64,000 bases of DNA, taken from Aeromicrobium erythreum. GTDB lineage: Bacteria; Actinomycetota; Actinomycetes; Propionibacteriales; Nocardioidaceae. The stretch's first letter is position 1. Each line of letters begins with the position of its first letter. The notes under the pieces were generated by a model. The model was given only the letters and a program-made list of their open reading frames with translations, was not told where the DNA came from and searched no databases. The stretch spans positions 1,426,001 through 1,490,000 of the forward strand of contig NZ_CP011502.1 in NCBI RefSeq assembly GCF_001509405.1, read 5' to 3'. Made by a program: the position numbers and the translations under genes. Shown here in pieces: positions 8,534 through 16,865 of this stretch.

Positions 8534-8646
8534 ACCGCGTTCGGGCAGGTCCACTGAACGGACCGTCGGGTAACTCCGCTCGACACCAGTCGTTGATGCT
8601 CTCGCGACGGTCATCGGATCGACGCGGACGAACGACGGGAGCACCC

Positions 8647-9027
8647 GTGACGACGATCGACCTGGCGAGGCGCGGCAGCCACCTCGTGCGCAGCTCGGTG
8701 CTGTCGTTCGTCGTCTCCTTCGTGCCCGCCGTGGTCGTCGCGGAGGAGGTGGTGGGCCCGCCCTCGGAGCCCGACCACCAGCAGGTCGTGCTCTGCGACC
8801 ACGGTCCCTGCGACGCCGACCGACCGTCGGCGGCGGCTGCGGCCATGGTCGACCAGCTCGTGGGGCAGGGCCTGCGGTGCACCGTGCGACCCCGACTCAC
8901 GGACACCGTGGTCGTGGAGTGGTTGAGCGGAGAGGCGGCCGTGCTGCCGTTCGACGACGCGCTCGACGTCGCAGCGCACCGGCGGGGCTGGTTGCGCTCG
9001 TACTGCGTGCCCGACGCCGCCCGGTAG
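8647..9027 (+). CDS. Hypothetical protein
   Basis: Protein of 126 aa starting with GTG after a CGGGAG-like ribosome-binding site. A mildly hydrophobic stretch (about residues 15-32) is followed by a short domain containing CDHGPCD. No family was recognised. Antisense frames are also open across it, as is common at this GC content, but the start signal and position between terminators favour this strand. Its function is unknown. Confidence 0.5.
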   Translation: MTTIDLARRGSHLVRSSVLSFVVSFVPAVVVAEEVVGPPSEPDHQQVVLCDHGPCDADRPSAAAAAMVDQLVGQGLRCTVRPRLTDTVVVEWLSGEAAVLPFDDALDVAAHRRGWLRSYCVPDAAR

Positions 9028-9030
9028 TCT
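9025..9030 (+). promoter_or_regulatory. Leaderless-type -10 hexamer
   Basis: TAGTCT ends 7 bp before the GTG at 9038 and overlaps the stop of the upstream gene. The spacing matches other leaderless starts in the window. Confidence 0.4.
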
Positions 9031-9037
9031 CGCGCGG

Positions 9038-9310
9038 GTGTCCCGTCGACGTCCGCCCCGCCGTCCCCGCGGGCCTGCGTCAGCCTCGGCGCCACCGCCG
9101 GTGGAGAGCAAGCGCGACGGTGACTGGCACGTCCGTCGTGTGACTGGTTCGAGCGCGCGCAGCACCTACACGTGTCCCGCCTGCCACCGACCTATCCCGC
9201 CCGCGACGCCCCACGTGGTGGTGTGGCCCGTGCAGAAGGCGCTGCTCAGCGCGGACGCCGTCGACGAGCGTCGGCACTGGCACACCGCGTGCTGGACGCG
9301 CCAGCCCTAG
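9038..9310 (+). CDS. Small putative zinc-binding protein
   Basis: Protein of 90 aa with a basic Arg/Pro-rich N-terminus and a compact C-terminal motif C-P-A-C (about 45-48) followed by RHWHTACW, a probable four-ligand Zn site (CxxC plus His/Cys). Similar short proteins with CPxCHRPIPPxTPHVVVWP are common in actinobacteria and are uncharacterised. It is probably read from a leaderless promoter. Confidence 0.7.
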   Translation: MSRRRPPRRPRGPASASAPPPVESKRDGDWHVRRVTGSSARSTYTCPACHRPIPPATPHVVVWPVQKALLSADAVDERRHWHTACWTRQP

Positions 9311-9358
9311 GGCCTCAGGGTCCCAGGGGAGGACGATGCGGCGGGGCTCGCCGGCAGC

Positions 9359-10501
9359 TCAGCCGGCTGCCGGGGTGCGGGGCTCCTCGCCGGTCTCGTC
9401 CGCCGTCGCGTCGTCCGCAGCGGCGTCCGACGCCGCAGCAGGTGCCGGCGCGGCGGCGACGGCGTCGCCGGCGAACGAGGCGACGATGTCGCGCAGCTGA
9501 CCCATCTGGGCGAGGATGCCCTCGCGGCGACGCTGCAGCTCGTCCACCTCGGCGCGCAGGGCGCGCGTCTCGCGCTCGACGTCGGTCGTGGCGGCCGCTC
9601 GCTGGTGCTCGGCGTCCGCGCGCGCGTTGGCGACCAGCGACGCGGCCTCCTTGCGGGCGTTCTCGATGATGCCGGCCGCCTCGGCAGCAGCCGACTCCTT
9701 CGCCGCGTTCGCCTTGGCCATGAGCCCACGTGCCCGCTCGTCGGCCGCAGCGGCACGGGTCTCGGCGTCGGTGACGAGCTTCGCAGTCTGCTCGGTGGCG
9801 GCGGCGTGGTTCTCGGAGGCCTCGCGCGCGAGCCGCTCCTTCTCCACGGCCAGGACGCGGCGAGCCTCGGTGACCTCGCGGTCGGCTGCGGCGCGGGCCT
9901 GCTCGACCTCGCGCGTCGCGCCGAGACGCATGTTCTGGGCGTCCTGCTCGGCGGCGAGACGGATCTGTGCGGCCTCACGGTCGGCCTGGGCGCGCACGTC
10001 GTCGGCGTGCGCCGCAGCCTCGGCGCGTCCGGCCTCGGCCTCGGTGAGGACCTCGCGACGCTTCTCCTCGATCTCCACGACGGCCCGGCCGCGGGTCTCC
10101 TCGGCCTCCTTCGCGGCGACCGTCCGGACGAGGGTGGCCTCCTCCTCGGCGATCTTCAGCGTCTCCTCGGCCTCGCGGCGGGCGCGGCTGCGGATCTCCT
10201 CGGCCTCCTGCTCGGCGAGCTGCAGCAGCTGGGCGGCGTGACCGCCCAGGCCTGCGTAGGAGGGCCGCTCGATCGACTCGACCCGCTCGCGCAGCTGCTC
10301 GACGATGTCGTGCAGCTCGTCGTTCTCCTCCTGCAGCGCCTGGACCGCGGCTGCGGCCTTCTGCAGCTCGGCGGTCTGGGTGCGGACCCAGGCGTCGACC
10401 GCGTCGCTGTCGTAGCCGCCGCGACGGGCGAGGGGGAACGCAGCCTCGGCGGACTTGCGCGCCGCGTCGAAGATGGACAAACCGGACTGCTCTTCGGCCA
10501 T
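9359..10501 (-). CDS. DivIVA-like coiled-coil protein (FilP/cellulose-binding-protein-like)
   Basis: Protein of 380 aa. Residues 20-40 contain the DivIVA-type start FPLARRGGYDSDAVDAWV. The rest, up to about residue 330, is an almost continuous Ala/Glu/Arg coiled coil with heptad spacing, and the tail is Ala/Pro/Asp-rich. Such proteins are polar or cytoskeletal scaffolds in actinobacteria (FilP and Scy of Streptomyces). In Streptomyces the filP/scy genes are, from memory, next to mce, acetyl-CoA acetyltransferase and meaB, as here, which supports orthology of the region. The role is inferred. Confidence 0.75.
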   Translation of the reverse strand: MAEEQSGLSIFDAARKSAEAAFPLARRGGYDSDAVDAWVRTQTAELQKAAAAVQALQEENDELHDIVEQLRERVESIERPSYAGLGGHAAQLLQLAEQEAEEIRSRARREAEETLKIAEEEATLVRTVAAKEAEETRGRAVVEIEEKRREVLTEAEAGRAEAAAHADDVRAQADREAAQIRLAAEQDAQNMRLGATREVEQARAAADREVTEARRVLAVEKERLAREASENHAAATEQTAKLVTDAETRAAAADERARGLMAKANAAKESAAAEAAGIIENARKEAASLVANARADAEHQRAAATTDVERETRALRAEVDELQRRREGILAQMGQLRDIVASFAGDAVAAAPAPAAASDAAADDATADETGEEPRTPAAG

Positions 10502-10692
10502 GCCGCTGTGCTCCCTGTCGGTTCGGGGGGGGTGTGCTGGAGGTCGTGCTGGGACGCCGGTGGGCGCGGCGTGCGCTGCTGCGCCGGCCGCGGTGTGCGA
10601 CGTCGTCCACCATACCCAGGCGGGGCGACGACGCAGCGACGACGCGGGCGCGTGCCGGACGTCCGTGCTGTGACGTCGACGCCCCGACGCGA

Positions 10693-10725
10693 CGAGGGCC
10701 CGGACGCGGTGCGTCCGGGCCCTCG
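10693..10725. terminator. Hairpin terminator of ccr
   Basis: Perfect 15-bp arms (10693-10707 and 10711-10725) surround a 3-nt loop, 22 bp beyond the ccr stop. Orientation suits ccr on the minus strand. Confidence 0.8.
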
Positions 10726-10747
10726 ACGGGGTGCGTGCGTGCGCGGG

Positions 10748-12088
10748 TCAGATACCGCGGAAGCGGTTGATCGCGTCGAGGTGCCGCGCGCGGAACTCCT
10801 CGTTGCGCACGCCCAGGCCCTCCTCGGGTGCCAGCGCGAGCACGCCGACCTTGCCCTGGTGGAGGTTGTGGTGCACGTCGAGGGACGCCTGGCCCACGTC
10901 CTCGAGCTTGTACGTCTTCGACACGGTCGGGTGGATCTTGCCCTGCGCGATGAGTCGGTTGGCCTCGAAGGCCTCGCGGTAGTTCGCGAAGTGGCTGGAG
11001 ACGATCCGCTTGAGGTTCATCCAGAGGTAGCGGTTGTCGTACTCGTGCATGAAGCCCGTGGTCGACGCGCAGGTCGTGATCGTGCCGCCCTTGCGGGTGA
11101 CGTAGACCGACGCGCCGAAGGTCTCGCGACCGGGGTGCTCGAAGACGATGTCGATGTCCTCGCCGCCGGTCAGCTCACGGATCTTCTTGCCCAGGCGCTG
11201 CCACTCCTTGGGGTTCTGCCGGGTGCCGTCCTCGTTCCAGAACTTCCAGTTCTCCTCGGAACGGTTGATGACGTGCTCGGCGCCCATGCTGCGCACGATC
11301 TTGGCCTTCTCCTCGTTGGAGACGACGCAGATCGGGTTGGCGCCACCGTTGAGCGCGTACTGCGTGGCGAAGCCGCCGAGCCCTCCGGACGCGCCCCAGA
11401 TCAGGACGTTGTCGCCCTGCTTCATGTTGCCGCCGTTCTTGGACACGAGCTGGCGGTAGGCCGTCGCGTTGACGAGGCCGGGGGACGCGGCCTCCTCCCA
11501 CGTGAGGTGGTCCGGCTTCGGCAGGAGCTGGTTGGACTTCACGAGCGCGATGTGGGCGAGGCCGCCGAAGTTCGTCTCGAAGCCCCAGATGCGCTGCTGC
11601 GGGTCCATCATCGTGTCGTCGTGGCCCGCCGGGTCCTCGAGCTCGACCGACAGACAGTGCGCCACGACCTCGGCGCCCGGCTTCCACTGCGTGACGCCGG
11701 GACCCGTGCGCAGCACGACGCCGGCGAGGTCGGAGCCGACCACGTGGTAGGGCAGGTCGTGGCGCTTGGTGAGCGGCGACAGCTTGCCGTAGCGCTCGAG
11801 GAAGCCGAAGGTCGAGACGGGCTCGAAGATCGACGTCCAGACGGTGTTGTAGTTGATGGCGCTGGCCATGACGGCGACGAGCGCCTCGCCCGGGCCCAGC
11901 TCGGGCAGGGCCACGTCCTCGACGTGGATCGACTTGCGCGGGTCCTTGTCGCGGCTGGCGACGCCCTCGAACATGTCCACCTCGTCCTTGTGGACGGTGG
12001 CGGCGGTGTAGTGGTCGGGGATCTCCAGGTTGGCGAAGTCCTCGCCCGCCGTGTCTCCGGCGAGGATCGCATCGAGGATGTGCTGCAC
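10748..12088 (-). CDS. ccr: Crotonyl-CoA carboxylase/reductase
   Basis: Enzyme of 446 aa that reductively carboxylates crotonyl-CoA to ethylmalonyl-CoA with NADPH and CO2, the key step of the ethylmalonyl-CoA pathway. It is a medium-chain dehydrogenase/reductase with a GroES-like N-terminal half and a nucleotide-binding half containing WGASGGLGGFATQYA. The ending around NRFRGI is intact. The open frame continues upstream to 12790, but the GTG at 12086-12088 is preceded by GGAGG and gives the expected family length. It is controlled by its own promoter with the shared palindrome and is followed by a terminator. Confidence 0.95.
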   Translation of the reverse strand: MQHILDAILAGDTAGEDFANLEIPDHYTAATVHKDEVDMFEGVASRDKDPRKSIHVEDVALPELGPGEALVAVMASAINYNTVWTSIFEPVSTFGFLERYGKLSPLTKRHDLPYHVVGSDLAGVVLRTGPGVTQWKPGAEVVAHCLSVELEDPAGHDDTMMDPQQRIWGFETNFGGLAHIALVKSNQLLPKPDHLTWEEAASPGLVNATAYRQLVSKNGGNMKQGDNVLIWGASGGLGGFATQYALNGGANPICVVSNEEKAKIVRSMGAEHVINRSEENWKFWNEDGTRQNPKEWQRLGKKIRELTGGEDIDIVFEHPGRETFGASVYVTRKGGTITTCASTTGFMHEYDNRYLWMNLKRIVSSHFANYREAFEANRLIAQGKIHPTVSKTYKLEDVGQASLDVHHNLHQGKVGVLALAPEEGLGVRNEEFRARHLDAINRFRGI

Positions 12089-12140
12089 GGGGCCTCCAGT
12101 GGTGGGTGTTCCGGCGCTCGGTCCGGCACGGGTTTCGGCG

Positions 12141-12158
12141 ATGTTACCGAGACGTAGC
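12141..12158 (-). promoter_or_regulatory. Operator-like palindrome overlapping the ccr -10 box
   Basis: On the plus strand, GTTAC (12143-12147), six bases and GTAGC (12154-12158). Read on the minus strand, the distal half-site runs into TAACAT (12146-12141), a TANNNT -10 hexamer about 53 bp from the ccr start. This is the same layout as before ecm, the thiolase and etfBA. Confidence 0.55.
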
Positions 12159-12243
12159 CTTCTGCGTCCCGTCTCGCGCATGTGGATCAGGTCACGCCGG
12201 GCGGGGGCCCGGCGCGAGGGCGGCACGGAGCGCCGCGACGACG

Positions 12244-12693
12244 TCAGTGGCCGGTGGCCGCGGGCTGGACCAGCTCGACGAGCACGCCGCCGGCGTCCTT
12301 CGGGTGCACGAAGTTGACCCGGCTGTCGGAGGTGCCGCGCTTCGGCTGGTCGTACAGGAGGCGGACGCCCCGGTCGCGCAGGATCGCCGACACCGCGTCG
12401 ATGTCGGTCACCCGGTAGGCGAGCTGCTGGACGCCCTGGCCGTTGCGCTCGAGGAACTTCGCGATGGTCGAGCTGTCGTCCAGCGGCGCGAGCAGCTGGA
12501 TGCACGAGCCCGAGTCGCCGACCGCCAGCATCGCCTCGCGCACGCCCTGCTCCTCGTTCACCTCCTCGTGGATCGACTTCAGGCCGAAGACCGAGGAGTA
12601 GAAGGCGAGCGCCTCGTCGAGGTCGGGGACGGCGATGCCGACGTGGTCGATCGCGACGAGCAGGTGGTCGGGGACGACGGAGGAGGAGGTCAT
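12244..12693 (-). CDS. mce: Methylmalonyl-CoA epimerase
   Basis: Protein of 149 aa, vicinal-oxygen-chelate fold, interconverting (R)- and (S)-methylmalonyl-CoA. Two half-domains are visible. Metal ligands expected for the family are present: His in IDHVGIAV, Gln in CIQLLAPL, His in FVHPKDAGG and Glu in VLVELVQP. The ATG at 12691-12693 gives the usual family length; no good ribosome-binding site precedes it. It is transcribed in the same direction as ccr, 155 bp upstream of it. Confidence 0.93.
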   Translation of the reverse strand: MTSSSVVPDHLLVAIDHVGIAVPDLDEALAFYSSVFGLKSIHEEVNEEQGVREAMLAVGDSGSCIQLLAPLDDSSTIAKFLERNGQGVQQLAYRVTDIDAVSAILRDRGVRLLYDQPKRGTSDSRVNFVHPKDAGGVLVELVQPAATGH

Positions 12694-12743
12694 GGGAGGC
12701 AGCGTAGAGGAGCGTGCAGCCGGGCGCGGGCCGGTCGTCCGAG

Positions 12744-12761
12744 ATCGAACGTAGTGTCGAT
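12744..12761. promoter_or_regulatory. Candidate operator between mce and the HTH-only regulator
   Basis: ATCGA (12744-12748) and TCGAT (12757-12761) form an inverted repeat with an 8-bp spacer in the divergent promoter region of mce and the LysR-like gene. It is a plausible autoregulatory site for the adjacent HTH protein. This is inference only. Confidence 0.35.
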
Positions 12762-12784
12762 AGTCCACGGAGGGCGGAGGTCGG

Positions 12785-13186
12785 ATGCACGTCGAGATGC
12801 GCATGCTGCGGGCGCTGGTGATGGTCGAGGCGCAGGGTTCCATCGGGGGTGCGGCGCAGGCGCTGGCGTTCTCACCGGCTGCCGTCAGTGCCCATCTGCA
12901 CGCCCTGGAGAAGGTGTGCGGGACGCGTCTGGTCGAGCGCACGGGCTCGGGGACGCGGCTCACGTCCGCGGGACGGCGAGCCGTGCCGATCGCTCGGCTC
13001 ATCCTGGTCGCCGCGCAGGAGCTCGAGCGGCTGGAGGCGTCGGCGCGGTCCGGGCCGGCCGTGCCGGGGTCGCAGGGCCGACGTCCGGCCGGCGACGGCC
13101 GCAGGAGGTCACGTCACGACGCCGCGGGCAGCGGTCGCTCGGCGGCCACTACCAGGAAGCGAGGGACTTCTCAAGAGGAGTCCTAG
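12785..13186 (+). CDS. LysR-type HTH domain protein without effector domain (copy 1)
   Basis: Protein of 133 aa. Residues 1-70 are a complete LysR-family winged HTH (MRMLRALVMVEAQGSIGGAAQALAFS region, then a dimerisation-helix start ending near ELERLEAS). The remaining 55 residues are Arg/Ser/Gly-rich low complexity, not an inducer-binding domain. An AGGTCGG-type purine tract precedes the ATG. A paralogue with the same truncated architecture lies 160 bp downstream. It is divergent from mce, which may be a target. Confidence 0.7.
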   Translation: MHVEMRMLRALVMVEAQGSIGGAAQALAFSPAAVSAHLHALEKVCGTRLVERTGSGTRLTSAGRRAVPIARLILVAAQELERLEASARSGPAVPGSQGRRPAGDGRRRSRHDAAGSGRSAATTRKRGTSQEES

Positions 13187-13345
13187 AGATCGTGAATCTC
13201 GTTGTCCTGCGAGGGTCCGCTGCTCTTGGCTCGATGCTGCGCGGTCGAGCAGGCCGCCCGATCGTCGGGTCGAGCCCTGCTCCGTACCGGCGCGCACGGA
13301 CGAGGCCGGGACGGCCGCCGCGGAGCCAGGGGAGGGGGAGTCGCC

Positions 13346-13660
13346 GTGCATCTCGACCTGCGGATGCTGCGCGCCCTCGTGGCGGTCGACCAGATCGGCT
13401 CCTTCACCGACGCCGCCCGGGTCCTGAGGTTCTCCACACCGGCCGTGAGCGCGCAGGTGCAGGCGCTCGAGAAGGGCTGCGGCACGCGCCTGGTCCACCG
13501 CCGGGGATCGCGGGTCGTGCTCACCGAGGCCGGGCGACGGGCCGTGCCTCTCGCCCGCCTCATGCTGGCCGCGGCGCGCGAGCTCGAGCACATCGGCGAC
13601 GCGTCCTCCGACCGTGGGCTCGGCACGAGGACGTTCTCGGTGGGCCCCGAGGACGCGTGA
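13346..13660 (+). CDS. LysR-type HTH domain protein without effector domain (copy 2)
   Basis: Protein of 104 aa that begins at a GTG after GGAGGGGGAG. It is almost only a LysR-type HTH and linker helix (LRMLRALVAVDQIGSF, then LVHRRGSRVVLTEAGRRAVP), clearly paralogous to copy 1. It lacks the roughly 200-residue effector domain of normal LysR regulators. It lies directly upstream of the thiolase-meaB promoter and could act there. Confidence 0.7.
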   Translation: MHLDLRMLRALVAVDQIGSFTDAARVLRFSTPAVSAQVQALEKGCGTRLVHRRGSRVVLTEAGRRAVPLARLMLAAARELEHIGDASSDRGLGTRTFSVGPEDA

Positions 13661-13728
13661 GGCGCGACGGGAGGAGCGGTGCCGTGCCCGCGACGTCGTG
13701 ACGTGACGCACACCCCGGGACCACGGAT

Positions 13729-13746
13729 GTGACTCGCGAGTAGAGT
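13729..13746 (+). promoter_or_regulatory. Operator-like element overlapping the thiolase -10 box
   Basis: GTGAC (13729-13733), six bases and GTAGA (13740-13744). TAGAGT (13741-13746) is a TANNNT -10 hexamer starting in the right half-site. Within the element ACTCGCGAGT (13732-13741) is a perfect 10-bp palindrome. The first 11 bases resemble the etfBA element (GTRACTCGC). Confidence 0.5.
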
Positions 13747-13789
13747 GACCCGCACCCCACCACCTGTGTCCATGCAAGGGAGCAACCCC

Positions 13790-14980
13790 ATGACCCAGTC
13801 CGTGATCGTCGCCGGCGCCCGCACGCCGATCGGTCGCCTCCTCGGCGGCCTCAAGACGCTGTCCGGCACCGACCTCGGTGGCATCGCCATCAAGGGTGCC
13901 CTCGAGAAGGCCGGCATCACCGGCGACCAGGTCGACTACGTGATCATGGGCCAGGTCCTCGGCGCCGGCGCCGGGCAGGTCCCCGCCCGGCAGGCTGCGT
14001 TCAAGGGCGGCATCCCGCTCGACGTCCCCGCGCTCACCATCAACAAGGTCTGTCTCTCCGGCATCAACGCGATCGCGCTGGCCGACCAGCTGATCCGTGC
14101 GGGCGAGTACGACGTCGTCGTCGCCGGCGGTCAGGAGTCGATGACGCAGGCGCCGCACCTGCTCCAGGGCTCGCGCGAGGGCACCAAGTACGGCAAGACC
14201 ACCCTGCTCGACCACATGGAGTACGACGGCCTGTGGGACGCGCTGACCGACCAGGCGATGGGCGCGCTCACCGAGCAGCGCAACGCCGACCTCGACGCGT
14301 TCACGCGTGAGGAGCAGGACGCCTTCGGTGCCCGCTCGCACCAGCTCGCGGCCACCGCGCAGAAGAACGGCGTCTTCGACGAGGAGATCGTCCCCGTCGA
14401 GATCCCGCAGCGCAAGGGCGACCCGGTCGTCGTCTCCGCCGACGAGGGCGTCCGCGGCGACACCACCGCCGAGTCGCTCGGTCGGCTGCGTCCGGCGTTC
14501 TCCAAGGACGGCACCATCACCGCCGGCACGGCCAGCCAGATCTCCGACGGCGCCGCCGCCGTCGTGGTGATGAGCAAGGCGAAGGCCGAGGAGCTGGGTC
14601 TGAGCTGGATCGCCGAGATCGGCGCGCACGGCAACGTGTCGGGCCCCGACTCCACGCTCCAGGAGCAGCCCGCGAACGCGATCGAGAAGGCGCTCGCCAA
14701 GCAGGGCAAGACCGCTGCCGACCTCGACCTGGTGGAGCTCAACGAGGCGTTCGCCGCGGTGGGCATCGCGTCCACGCGCAAGCTCGGCATCTCCGAGGAC
14801 ATCGTCAACGTCAACGGCGGCGCGATCTCCCTCGGTCATCCCATCGGCATGAGCGGCGCGCGCATCGTGCTGCACCTGGCGCTGGAGCTCAAGCGTCGCG
14901 GCGGTGGCCTCGGTGCAGCCGCGCTGTGCGGTGGCGGCGGCCAGGGCGACGCCCTGCTGATCACGGTGCCGTCCGCCTGA
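13790..14980 (+). CDS. Acetyl-CoA C-acetyltransferase (biosynthetic thiolase)
   Basis: Thiolase of 396 aa condensing two acetyl-CoA to acetoacetyl-CoA (reversible). The catalytic triad is visible: nucleophile Cys88 in INKVCLSG, His350 in GHPIGMSG and Cys380 in CGGGGQGDA. The ATG at 13790 follows AGGGAG at suitable spacing; in-frame starts at 13745 and 13772 lack this. It feeds the dehydrogenase and ccr of the ethylmalonyl-CoA route and is followed closely by meaB. Confidence 0.93.
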   Translation: MTQSVIVAGARTPIGRLLGGLKTLSGTDLGGIAIKGALEKAGITGDQVDYVIMGQVLGAGAGQVPARQAAFKGGIPLDVPALTINKVCLSGINAIALADQLIRAGEYDVVVAGGQESMTQAPHLLQGSREGTKYGKTTLLDHMEYDGLWDALTDQAMGALTEQRNADLDAFTREEQDAFGARSHQLAATAQKNGVFDEEIVPVEIPQRKGDPVVVSADEGVRGDTTAESLGRLRPAFSKDGTITAGTASQISDGAAAVVVMSKAKAEELGLSWIAEIGAHGNVSGPDSTLQEQPANAIEKALAKQGKTAADLDLVELNEAFAAVGIASTRKLGISEDIVNVNGGAISLGHPIGMSGARIVLHLALELKRRGGGLGAAALCGGGGQGDALLITVPSA

Positions 14981-15006
14981 CGCCGACCAGCCCTCACCGA
15001 CCGCCC

Positions 15007-15975
15007 GTGGCTGCCTCGCGCCTGCGCGCACCCGACGTCGCCGACCTCGTCGCGCGACTACGCGAGGGGCAGCCCCGGGCGGTCGCCCGTCTCATCTCCC
15101 TCGTGGAGGACGAGTCACCTGTCCTCCGCGAGGTCAGTGCGGCGCTCGCGCCCCTCGTGGGCCGGGCGCACGTGGTCGGCCTCACCGGCTCGCCCGGCGT
15201 CGGCAAGTCGACGTCGACGGCCGCCCTGGTCACGGCGCTGCGCGCACGCGGCAAGCGCGTGGGCGTGCTGGCCGTGGACCCGACGTCTCCATTCACGGGC
15301 GGCGCGCTGCTCGGCGACCGGATCCGCATGGGCGACCACGCCACGGACGACGGCGTCTACATCCGCTCGATGGCCAGCCGTGGGCACCTCGGCGGGCTGT
15401 CGTGGGCCGCGCCGCACGCGCTGAGGGTGCTCGACGCGGCCGGCTGCGACGTCGTGCTCGTCGAGACGGTGGGTGTGGGACAGTCGGAGGTCGAGGTGGC
15501 GGGGCTCGCCGACACGACGCTCGTCCTGCTCGCGCCCGGCATGGGCGACGGCATCCAGGCTGCGAAGGCCGGCATCCTCGAGGTCGGCGACGTGTTCGTC
15601 GTCAACAAGGCCGACCGCGACGGTGCGCAGTCCACCCGCCGCGAGCTGCGCTCCATGGTCGCCATGGCCGAACGTCCCGAGGGTGCCTGGAAGCCGCCGA
15701 TCGTGCTCACCGTCGCGTCACGGGGCGAGGGCATCGACGACGTCGTCACCGAGATCGACCGTCACCGCGCCCACCAGGAGGCCTCGGGAGACCTGCGTCG
15801 TCGTCGGCTCGCCCGCACCCGACGCGAGATCGAGGCGGTCGCCGTGCACGAGCTGCGGGAGCGGTTCGGGCACGTGGGCGCCGACGCGAGGCTCGACGAC
15901 CTCGCCGCCGACGTGCTCGCGGGCGACCAGGACCCGTTCGCGGCCGCGGACGTGCTGCTCGACGTCGTCCAGTGA
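15007..15975 (+). CDS. meaB: MeaB-type G-protein chaperone of acyl-CoA mutase
   Basis: G3E-family GTPase of 322 aa that gates cofactor loading and protects B12-dependent acyl-CoA mutases. Walker A is GSPGVGKS (61-68), followed by switch regions (ETVGVG) and the guanine-specificity NKAD at Asn200-Asp203. The C-terminus has a helical dimerisation arm. The GTG at 15007 is 26 bp after the thiolase stop; an earlier in-frame ATG would overlap the thiolase. Its clients here are probably Ecm and methylmalonyl-CoA mutase elsewhere. Confidence 0.92.
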   Translation: MAASRLRAPDVADLVARLREGQPRAVARLISLVEDESPVLREVSAALAPLVGRAHVVGLTGSPGVGKSTSTAALVTALRARGKRVGVLAVDPTSPFTGGALLGDRIRMGDHATDDGVYIRSMASRGHLGGLSWAAPHALRVLDAAGCDVVLVETVGVGQSEVEVAGLADTTLVLLAPGMGDGIQAAKAGILEVGDVFVVNKADRDGAQSTRRELRSMVAMAERPEGAWKPPIVLTVASRGEGIDDVVTEIDRHRAHQEASGDLRRRRLARTRREIEAVAVHELRERFGHVGADARLDDLAADVLAGDQDPFAAADVLLDVVQ

Positions 15976-16064
15976 GTCCACGACACGTCCCGGACTGACG
16001 TGGGACGGGCCACGCCGGGCGCGCCTGCCGGGTCGTGAGGCCCGGCTGGGGTAGGAATGGTGCC

Positions 16065-16223
16065 GTGCTGAAGAAGGTCCTCGTTCTCCTCGTCGCCGCG
16101 TTCGTGGTCTACTACCTGTTGACCGCGCCCGCCGGCGCTGCCGACGCGGTCAGCGGTGCGGTCAACGCGGTCATCGACGCCTTCGGGCAGGTCTTCATCT
16201 TCGTCGACGAGCTCACCCGGTAG
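16065..16223 (+). CDS. Small single-pass membrane protein
   Basis: Protein of 52 aa with a GTG start. Residues 2-22 form one hydrophobic helix after two lysines, followed by an Ala-rich amphipathic segment. It ends 4 bp before the next membrane-protein gene, so it is likely co-translated with it. The function is unknown. Confidence 0.6.
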   Translation: MLKKVLVLLVAAFVVYYLLTAPAGAADAVSGAVNAVIDAFGQVFIFVDELTR

Positions 16224-16227
16224 TCCC

Positions 16228-16797
16228 GTGCTGGGCAGCTCCGCGCTGGCCGCCCTGCTGGCGCGGATCCCGGACCAGGACGTCGAGGGTCACCTCCTCG
16301 CCGAGGAGGGTGAGCACGTCATCGACCTCGTGCGCAAGCACGGCGTCGTGTACCTGCGTCCTGCGGCGATCGCGCTGGCCGCGCTGCTCGTCGGCGTGCT
16401 GGCGTTCGTCGGCCCCATCCAGCTCGGCTGGTTCTTCCTGCTGCTGGCGGCCGGTGGGCTCGGGTACGCGCTCTACGGCGTCGCCCGTGAGCACCGAGAC
16501 GTCTTCGTCATCACCAACATGCGCGTCTTCCGCGCCTCGGGCGTCTTCTCGGTCCGCATCGCGACGATGCCGATCACCCGCATCCTCGACATCACGGTCG
16601 AGAAGCCGTTCGTGGGGCGCGTGCTGGGCTACGGGCACTTCGTGTTCGAGTCCGCCGCGCAGGCACAGGGGCTGCGCGACATCCGCTACATCGGCGACCC
16701 CGACGAGCGCGACCTGACGATCCAGCGGGTCGTGCAGCGTGCCGGGCTGCGCGGGCCGCGCCCGGACGGTCCGCGGCCCCTCCACGACGGGCGCTGA
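16228..16797 (+). CDS. Membrane protein with bacterial PH domain
   Basis: Protein of 189 aa starting at GTG 16228. Two hydrophobic helices (about 50-90) precede a bPH2-type domain (about 90-160) containing VFVITNMRVFR, TMPITRILDITVE and GYGHFVFES, the typical YdbS/DUF304 pattern. Such proteins sit in the cytoplasmic membrane, with the PH domain probably facing the cytosol. No specific role is known. It is paired with the 52-aa membrane protein upstream. Confidence 0.75.
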   Translation: MLGSSALAALLARIPDQDVEGHLLAEEGEHVIDLVRKHGVVYLRPAAIALAALLVGVLAFVGPIQLGWFFLLLAAGGLGYALYGVAREHRDVFVITNMRVFRASGVFSVRIATMPITRILDITVEKPFVGRVLGYGHFVFESAAQAQGLRDIRYIGDPDERDLTIQRVVQRAGLRGPRPDGPRPLHDGR

Positions 16798-16853
16798 CGC
16801 ACCCGACCGTTGGACGTCGCGGACGGCAGGGGGAGCCGCCGGGGGCGAGTTCC

Positions 16854-16859
16854 TAGGAT
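16854..16859 (+). promoter_or_regulatory. Leaderless-type -10 hexamer
   Basis: TAGGAT ends 6 bp before the ATG at 16866, a spacing typical of leaderless actinobacterial mRNAs. Confidence 0.5.
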
Positions 16860-16865
16860 GGGGCC

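Noticed and set aside
12089..12790. Longer ccr starting at 12790
   Set aside because: The extension would overlap mce in antisense. The GTG at 12088 has a GGAGG and gives the normal family length.
13164..13183. Imperfect hairpin at the end of the first HTH-only gene as a terminator
   Set aside because: Only about 8-9 bp with mismatches and no loop space, inside the coding sequence; too weak to call.
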